Assembly (NCBI GenBank): GCA_030529845.1
Contig: JAUMWB010000001.1
Location: 496,001 to 560,000, forward strand
Direction of reading: 5' to 3'
Length of the DNA: 64,000 bases
Origin: Rothia sp. (in: high G+C Gram-positive bacteria)
GTDB taxonomy: Bacteria; Actinomycetota; Actinomycetes; Actinomycetales; Micrococcaceae
The translations under genes and the position numbers were made by a program. The notes beneath the pieces were generated by a model. It saw nothing but the letters and a program-made list of their open reading frames with translations. It was not told where the DNA came from and made no database searches. Below, one piece after another: positions 59,171-64,000 of the stretch; within the stretch, counting starts at the first letter, position 1; each line of letters opens with the position of its first letter.

Positions 59171-59611
59171 ATGGGTACCCGTGGACCTGTGCCAAAGCCC
59201 AAGGCTAAGCTAAACGGCCACCGCTCTCGCGCTGAGCTTGAGGCCGTCGACCACGTCCTTGCCTCGTCTAAGGTGACCATTCCCGGCATGAATTCCCGGT
59301 GGTGCCCGGCGGCAAAGCGCATCTGGAAATCTTTCAAAGAGTCCGAGCAGTCGAAGTTCTTTCAGTCCACTGACTGGGCATGGCTGCATTGGCAGTGCGA
59401 TCTGATTACTAAGGCGATGGAGGCTAGCAAGCCCCCTGCCCAGCTCATTGCTGGTATCAACGCGGAGCTTTCGAATCTGCTGGTTTCTGAGGGCGCTCGC
59501 CGTCGCTTGCAGCTTGAGCTTCACCGGCCAGCCGATGAAATCAATGACGCTGCAGGAAACCTGGAGGTCATGGCGGAATGGCGCGAGAAACTCGCTGGGG
59601 GTACGCGGTAG
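59171..59611 (+). CDS. Phage terminase small subunit (P27-like)
   Basis: 146 residues from ATG 59171. MGTRGPVPKPKAKLNGHRSR is the typical P27-family start; the helical body includes FFQSTDWAWLHWQCDLI. It recognises the packaging site and recruits the large subunit. Its 3' end overlaps the large-subunit start by 34 bp. Confidence 0.82.
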   Translation: MGTRGPVPKPKAKLNGHRSRAELEAVDHVLASSKVTIPGMNSRWCPAAKRIWKSFKESEQSKFFQSTDWAWLHWQCDLITKAMEASKPPAQLIAGINAELSNLLVSEGARRRLQLELHRPADEINDAAGNLEVMAEWREKLAGGTR

Positions 59612-61263
59612 AGGACGCCGCGCCGCGTGAGCGCGTGGACACCCTGCCCTTGGGTATTCCCGATGATTACGGCATCAAGACTTTGGGCTATGGCATGCTT
59701 GCCTGGTACCAGCAGAACCTGGTGCAGCCGAATGGCCCTCGCGCTAAGCAGCCCTACATTCCGACCTTGCGCCAAGCTCGCTATACGCTGTGGCTTTACG
59801 CGGTGGATGATGAGGGGCGCTGGCTCTTTAACCGCGCCGTCCGCCGTCTAGCTAAGGGCTCTGGCAAGTCCCCTGACGCTGCGAAGTACGCCCTGGGTGA
59901 GCTTTCGGGCCCGTGTCGTCTCCTTGACTTTGACGACCGGTTACCCGGCGGCGTCATTGGCCAGCCCATGAGCATGCCCCTTATCCAGATTGCCGCTACC
60001 TCAGAGCGTCAGACCGCCAACACAATGCGCATGGTGAGGGCTTTTGCGAACAAACGCACCAAGGTTGCGAAGCGGTATCAACTTGATGTGGGTAAAACCT
60101 TTATCGATACCCCCGAGGGCGGACGGTTGGAGCAGATTACCTCATCGGCCGGCGCAGCTGAAGGCGCTGAAAGCTCCACTACCATTGGGGACGAAACCGA
60201 GCACTGGGTACCCGGCAACGGCGGCCCTGAGCTTGCCCAAACCATGGTTCAGAACTCGGCCAAGACTTCCGGCCGATTCATCGAGACCTGCAACGCCTGG
60301 GTGCCAGGCATCGGCTCTGTGGCTGAAGCTACCTTCGAGGCATGGGTACTTGAGCAAGAAGGCCGCACACTAGGCGACCAGCACATTCTTTACGATGCCG
60401 TGGTTGCCCCGCACAATACGGTTCTAAGCGATAACCCAGAACCGGGGCAGGTCTCCCTCTCAGACGCGCTAGCTATCGTCTACGAGGACACTCCCTGGGT
60501 GCCTCAGAAGGATATCCGGGCGCAGATTCTCTCCCCCACTTACCCGCCCTCGCGCTCGCGTCGATTCTTCCTGAATCAGCCCAACGCGGTTGAAACCGCC
60601 TGGGTAACCGTGGGCGACTGGGCAAAGCTGGCAGACCAAGACCGCGAGCTCATCGACGGTGAGGAAGTCGTGCTCTTCTTCGACGGCTCAAAGTCTAACG
60701 ACCATACCGCCCTTGTTGGCTGCTGCATGGAAGACGGGCACATCTTCACCCTTGGTGTGTGGGAGCCCGATAAGACCACCGGCGTGATCAACGCTGATGC
60801 CGTGGACGCCGAGGTTGAGCGAACCTTCCAGAAGTACAAGGTTCTTACCTTTTATGCGGACGTCCGAGAATGGGAGTCCTACGTAAAGACCAGCTGGCCG
60901 AAGAAGTACAAAGACCAGCTGATTATGTGGGCCGTTCCCAACGGTAAATCGCAAGCCCCTATCGCTTGGGATATGCGTTCGCACGGTTACCAGTTCGCTG
61001 AGGCAGCTGAGATGTGCCATGCAGAGATCATGGAAGGGATGTTCACCCACGACGGTAACTGGGCAACCTCGAAGCATATCGGTAATGCCCGGGCCACTGA
61101 GTCCCGTGGGCGTATCACCATCAAGAAAGAATCTCCCAAGTCAGCGAACAAAATTGACGCCGCCGTCTGTGTGATTGGCGCTCGCATGGTCTATCGCAAT
61201 CTCCTTGCCTCTAAGGAGTGGGAGAAACACAATCAGTCCAATGATTTTGCCTTTTTCGTCTAG
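59578..61263 (+). CDS. Phage terminase large subunit
   Basis: 561 residues. ATPase: Walker A-like AKGSGKSP near 95, Walker B TTIGDETEHW near 203. The C-terminal RNase H-like nuclease has LFFDGSKSNDHTALVG near 365 and the later YADVREW and KIDAAVCVIGA metal sites. It drives DNA into the prohead and cuts the ends. Full length for the actinophage type. Confidence 0.92.
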   Translation: MARETRWGYAVEDAAPRERVDTLPLGIPDDYGIKTLGYGMLAWYQQNLVQPNGPRAKQPYIPTLRQARYTLWLYAVDDEGRWLFNRAVRRLAKGSGKSPDAAKYALGELSGPCRLLDFDDRLPGGVIGQPMSMPLIQIAATSERQTANTMRMVRAFANKRTKVAKRYQLDVGKTFIDTPEGGRLEQITSSAGAAEGAESSTTIGDETEHWVPGNGGPELAQTMVQNSAKTSGRFIETCNAWVPGIGSVAEATFEAWVLEQEGRTLGDQHILYDAVVAPHNTVLSDNPEPGQVSLSDALAIVYEDTPWVPQKDIRAQILSPTYPPSRSRRFFLNQPNAVETAWVTVGDWAKLADQDRELIDGEEVVLFFDGSKSNDHTALVGCCMEDGHIFTLGVWEPDKTTGVINADAVDAEVERTFQKYKVLTFYADVREWESYVKTSWPKKYKDQLIMWAVPNGKSQAPIAWDMRSHGYQFAEAAEMCHAEIMEGMFTHDGNWATSKHIGNARATESRGRITIKKESPKSANKIDAAVCVIGARMVYRNLLASKEWEKHNQSNDFAFFV

Positions 61264-61275
61264 GCAGGAGGTGCC

Positions 61276-62547
61276 ATGTCGCTCGAAGACCTGAAACTGA
61301 AAAGCCTAGCCTGGCCTGACCATCACCGGCTGGATTCCTACTACAGTGGAGACCACCGGCTTGACGCTATCGGCGTCTCGCTCCCGCCTGAGGTTCGCGT
61401 CCTTGAAATGACCGTGTCCTGGCCCAAGATGGCGGTAGAAGTCCTCGACGAAGTCCTAAACGTCGAGGGCTTCCGCGTCCAGGGGGCAAGCCCTGAGCAG
61501 GGGGCGGAGGTAACTGACCTGCTGCGCTCATGGTGGCAGGCGAATAACCTCGATACCCATTCTCACCTCGGCCATACCGAAGCTATGGTGCAGGGTCGAG
61601 CTTTCGCCGTCATTGGCCCCGGCGCTGGGAACACCCCTCAGATCTCTGTGCATAGTGCCAAGGGCATTGCTGTTGATGTCGACGCTTTCGGCAACGTCTG
61701 TGAGGCGGTGCAGCGGTTCAGCGACAAGGGCACCGAGTACCTTATCCACTACACCCCGGGCTTCAATACCGTCTACCAGGTCGGCAAGGACGGCTCACGC
61801 TACCAGTACACCGCACCTTCGGGCACCCAGTACATTCCAGTTGTCCCGCTGGTCAACCGCTCACGCATCAACGATGTTCGCGGCACTAGCGAAATGCAGG
61901 ACGTCCTGACCCTCGCGGACGCTGCCTCGCGCTCACTGACCAACCTGCAGGTTGCTCAAGAGCTGCTGGCTCTGCCTCAGCGATACCTCTTCGGCAATGG
62001 GCTGAATGACCTCAAGGACCAGAACGGCAAGCCCATCAGCAAGCTCAAGGCATACTTGGGCATGCTCTGGACTGGCCCGCAAGATGCTAAGGCCGGTCAG
62101 CTACCTGGTGCAGACCTGACCCAGATCATCAACGCGGTGAAGCTCTACGCCCAGATGGTCTCATCCATCACCGGCATTCCTCCGAGCTTCCTCGGCATTC
62201 AGACCGATAACCCCTCATCGGCTGAGGCAATGAGGGCAGCCAAAGAGCGTCTCATCACCAAGGCTGAACGGAAACAGGCCCTCTTCGGGGACGCTTGGGA
62301 GCAGGTCATGCGCATCTCCCTCGATATGTACGCCCCGCTGCTTGGCATCAACGCCGATGAGCTCTCCATCGAGACGCTCTGGCGTGACCCCGCCACGCCC
62401 TCGAAGTCCGCCAAGGCCGCCAACGCCCTACAGGCTCACGCCCAGGGCATCCTCAGCGCGCACACTGCCCGCGAAGCCCTTGACCTGACCCCGGAGCAAA
62501 GGGCCTACGAGGACGGATACGAGAAAGAGCTAATGACCGGAATCTAA
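61276..62547 (+). CDS. Phage portal protein (SPP1 Gp6-like)
   Basis: 423 residues, GCAGGAGG upstream. Portal features: the N-terminal helical part, GRAFAVIGPG strand, and the conserved SSITGIPPSFLGIQTDNPSSAEAMR region ending with long helices (AERKQALFGDAWEQVMRISL). Forms the dodecameric ring at the capsid vertex. 12 bp behind terminase. Confidence 0.9.
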   Translation: MSLEDLKLKSLAWPDHHRLDSYYSGDHRLDAIGVSLPPEVRVLEMTVSWPKMAVEVLDEVLNVEGFRVQGASPEQGAEVTDLLRSWWQANNLDTHSHLGHTEAMVQGRAFAVIGPGAGNTPQISVHSAKGIAVDVDAFGNVCEAVQRFSDKGTEYLIHYTPGFNTVYQVGKDGSRYQYTAPSGTQYIPVVPLVNRSRINDVRGTSEMQDVLTLADAASRSLTNLQVAQELLALPQRYLFGNGLNDLKDQNGKPISKLKAYLGMLWTGPQDAKAGQLPGADLTQIINAVKLYAQMVSSITGIPPSFLGIQTDNPSSAEAMRAAKERLITKAERKQALFGDAWEQVMRISLDMYAPLLGINADELSIETLWRDPATPSKSAKAANALQAHAQGILSAHTAREALDLTPEQRAYEDGYEKELMTGI

Positions 62548-62566
62548 ACACCCTGGGAGGTGACCC

Positions 62567-63622
62567 GTGGACCCGGTAACCGCCTACACGCAAGCCCTGG
62601 CTGAGCTCACCAAGCTGCTCAGCCAGGCCCTGCTCAGGGCTAGCTTGGACGCTCACCGCTCAGTACCAACGAGCCCTGACCTCAGCCCCCTGGAACTCAG
62701 GCAAGCGCGCATCGAAGCAATCTTGCGCGCAGTGCTACCTGAGCTAGAACAGTCCACGCAAGCAGCCTACGACGTCACCACCGACTTCATCGAGGCAGAA
62801 GCCGTAAACAAAGGGGCCGCCCGCCCCGAGATACCGCGCCCCACCAGCTACGTCCGCGAGGACACCCTCAGAAAGCGCGTCACCATCTCCTACTCGGATA
62901 ACGCCGAGGAAATGGCCCAGCGAGTCCGCGCCCAGCTTGCCCCCTCCGTCCAAAAAGCCGCCGCCCGCGTCATCGTCAGCACCTCCCACGGCTCCCTAGA
63001 AGACCTACCCGACGACCTTCTAGAGCGCCTCGATAATGGCGAGCCTATCGAACAGCTCAAAGAAACCGCGCTCGCTGACACCTCTGAGCTGGTTGACGCG
63101 AAGACCGGGGAGCCTGTGGATGGAGTGCCCCCGGGGGCTTTCGTGTATGAGGGCAAGGTCTACCGGCACCCGATTGGGTATGCGCGCAAAATCCAGGGTG
63201 AGTACACCTGTGGTTTTTGCATCATGATGGCCTCACGTGGCCCTATCTACAGCTCCTATAGCGCTGCGAAGTACAAGTGGAAAACCGGGCCCGTGAAGTG
63301 GCGAAAGTACATGAACGAGTCGCAGAAAAACATCTACCGGGAAACCCACCAAGAAGCCTTCCACACAGGGTGCGACTGCGCCGTTGTACCAGTCTTTACC
63401 TCGGCTGCATGGCCAGGCAAAGAGCAGTATGACGCGGCTAAGTACATCTACGAAAAGGCCACCGAAAATTATGACTCTGTCAGCGCCTGGGAAGCCGTAG
63501 AGCTCATAGAAATGCTTGTCGGTGAAGATGCCCCTGATAACCAAGCCGTCGGCGCGCTCAAGGGCGAAATTGATTGGCGAGACCTTGACCTTGTACCCCC
63601 TTCACTCCCTGACCAGAAATAA
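62567..63622 (+). CDS. MuF-like capsid/minor head protein
   Basis: 351 residues from GTG 62567, GGGAGG upstream. The C-terminal Cys/His region (EYTCGFCIMMASRGPIYSSY and HTGCDCAVVPVF) is the phage minor-head (MuF/VG15) signature. The N-terminal part is a long helical segment. Such proteins sit inside the head near the portal. Gene order after portal is as expected. Confidence 0.8.
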   Translation: MDPVTAYTQALAELTKLLSQALLRASLDAHRSVPTSPDLSPLELRQARIEAILRAVLPELEQSTQAAYDVTTDFIEAEAVNKGAARPEIPRPTSYVREDTLRKRVTISYSDNAEEMAQRVRAQLAPSVQKAAARVIVSTSHGSLEDLPDDLLERLDNGEPIEQLKETALADTSELVDAKTGEPVDGVPPGAFVYEGKVYRHPIGYARKIQGEYTCGFCIMMASRGPIYSSYSAAKYKWKTGPVKWRKYMNESQKNIYRETHQEAFHTGCDCAVVPVFTSAAWPGKEQYDAAKYIYEKATENYDSVSAWEAVELIEMLVGEDAPDNQAVGALKGEIDWRDLDLVPPSLPDQK

Positions 63623-63633
63623 AGGAGAAGCTG

Positions 63634-64000
63634 ATGCCAGAGATCATCACTACCCCCGTGGATGAAACCCCTGTACAGCAGGTTGAAACCCCTGAGCAGA
63701 CCTCAGAGCCCGCGGCTGAGGAAGCCACCGAGGGCACTGAGGCACCGCCCTGGGGCTCTGACGAAGATTTCAACCCTGAGTCCGCTTGGAAGCTCATCCA
63801 GAACCTGCGCGGCGATAAGGCCAAGCTGCAGGAAAAGCTCAGCGCCCAGGCTGGGAAGGCTGCCTCTGAGGAAGAGGAGCCGTCCGAGCCTGAGCCTGAG
63901 CCTGAGGAAAGCAAGGCTGAGTCTGAGCCGACCGTTGACCAGCTCAAGGCAGAAAAGCAGGCCCTACAGACTGAGCTGACGAAGATGCGAGCTCTTCACG
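63634..64000 (+). CDS. Phage scaffold protein (3' end beyond window)
   Basis: ATG 63634 with AAAGGAG upstream; 122 residues visible. A Glu/Pro-rich acidic start, then WKLIQNLRGDKAKLQEKL and a coiled coil entering EKQALQTELTKMRALH, as in siphophage scaffolds that template capsid assembly. The major capsid gene should follow outside the window. Confidence 0.75.
   Translation, partial: MPEIITTPVDETPVQQVETPEQTSEPAAEEATEGTEAPPWGSDEDFNPESAWKLIQNLRGDKAKLQEKLSAQAGKAASEEEEPSEPEPEPEESKAESEPTVDQLKAEKQALQTELTKMRALH

Noticed and set aside
1-64000. CRISPR arrays, rRNA and tRNA genes
   Set aside because: No regularly spaced repeats, no rRNA-like conserved stretches and no cloverleaf with a GTTCGANTCC arm were found by eye; a tRNAscan or Infernal run would settle the tRNA question.

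Overview
The window reads as the chromosome of a high-GC Gram-positive of the Micrococcaceae, most like Rothia. The grounds are moderate GC, AGGAGG-type ribosome sites mixed with apparently leaderless starts, and actinobacterial gene types: MurT, a DUF2797 protein, the ThrRS/HIT-hydrolase neighbourhood, Tat-exported proteins and SPP1-like siphophage genes. The genus is inferred from protein character; no search was run.

Layout. 1-13.5 kb is mostly core: murT (partial), DUF2797, HIT hydrolase, an old yellow enzyme, nitronate monooxygenase, an FBP zinc protein, thrS and a Tat-exported M6 protease. A patch of decayed genes (GNAT, VapC and SF1 helicase remnants) lies between thrS and the HIT gene. 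13.6-15.5 kb is a small integrative element: two tiny ORFs, a glutaredoxin, a HicA-like protein and a tyrosine recombinase. 16.1-19.0 kb encodes a frameshifted exported protein and a Pro/Glu/Val-rich surface protein.

19.1-32.7 kb is a plasmid-derived island. It holds a toxin-antitoxin pair, a 180-nt imperfect hairpin upstream of a very acidic small protein, a T-poor tract with an oriT-like inverted repeat, a zinc-finger/coiled-coil protein, a MobF relaxase/helicase split by one frameshift, an IS5-like element, and three cassettes that each encode an exported protein plus a small membrane protein. The three cassettes share one promoter design (TTGARG, 17 nt, TAYRGY, then a start codon exactly 6 nt beyond the -10). 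Two of them are followed by copies of one structured non-coding repeat. This is the best candidate here for an undescribed system: co-regulated exported effectors with membrane immunity partners. No function is proven by the sequence.

32.7-38.5 kb returns to chromosome: orphan beta-class DNA methyltransferase, FAH-family hydrolase, acetyltransferases, SRAP peptidase, lipoate ligase-like protein and a P-loop kinase whose 3' end looks interrupted.

38.5-64 kb is a prophage running off the right edge. It has an AT-rich HNH cargo gene, an integrase, lysogeny and cargo genes (XRE repressors, ImmA-like peptidase, DUF488, a probable dual-OB protein, a Tat-exported propeller protein), a rightward early operon (excisionase-like, ParB-like, glutaredoxin, HNH proteins), then terminase small and large subunits, portal, MuF-like protein and a scaffold. 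A short sequence (TATC-N-CG-N-TTAACC type) recurs six times in prophage intergenic regions between leftward cargo genes and rightward starts.
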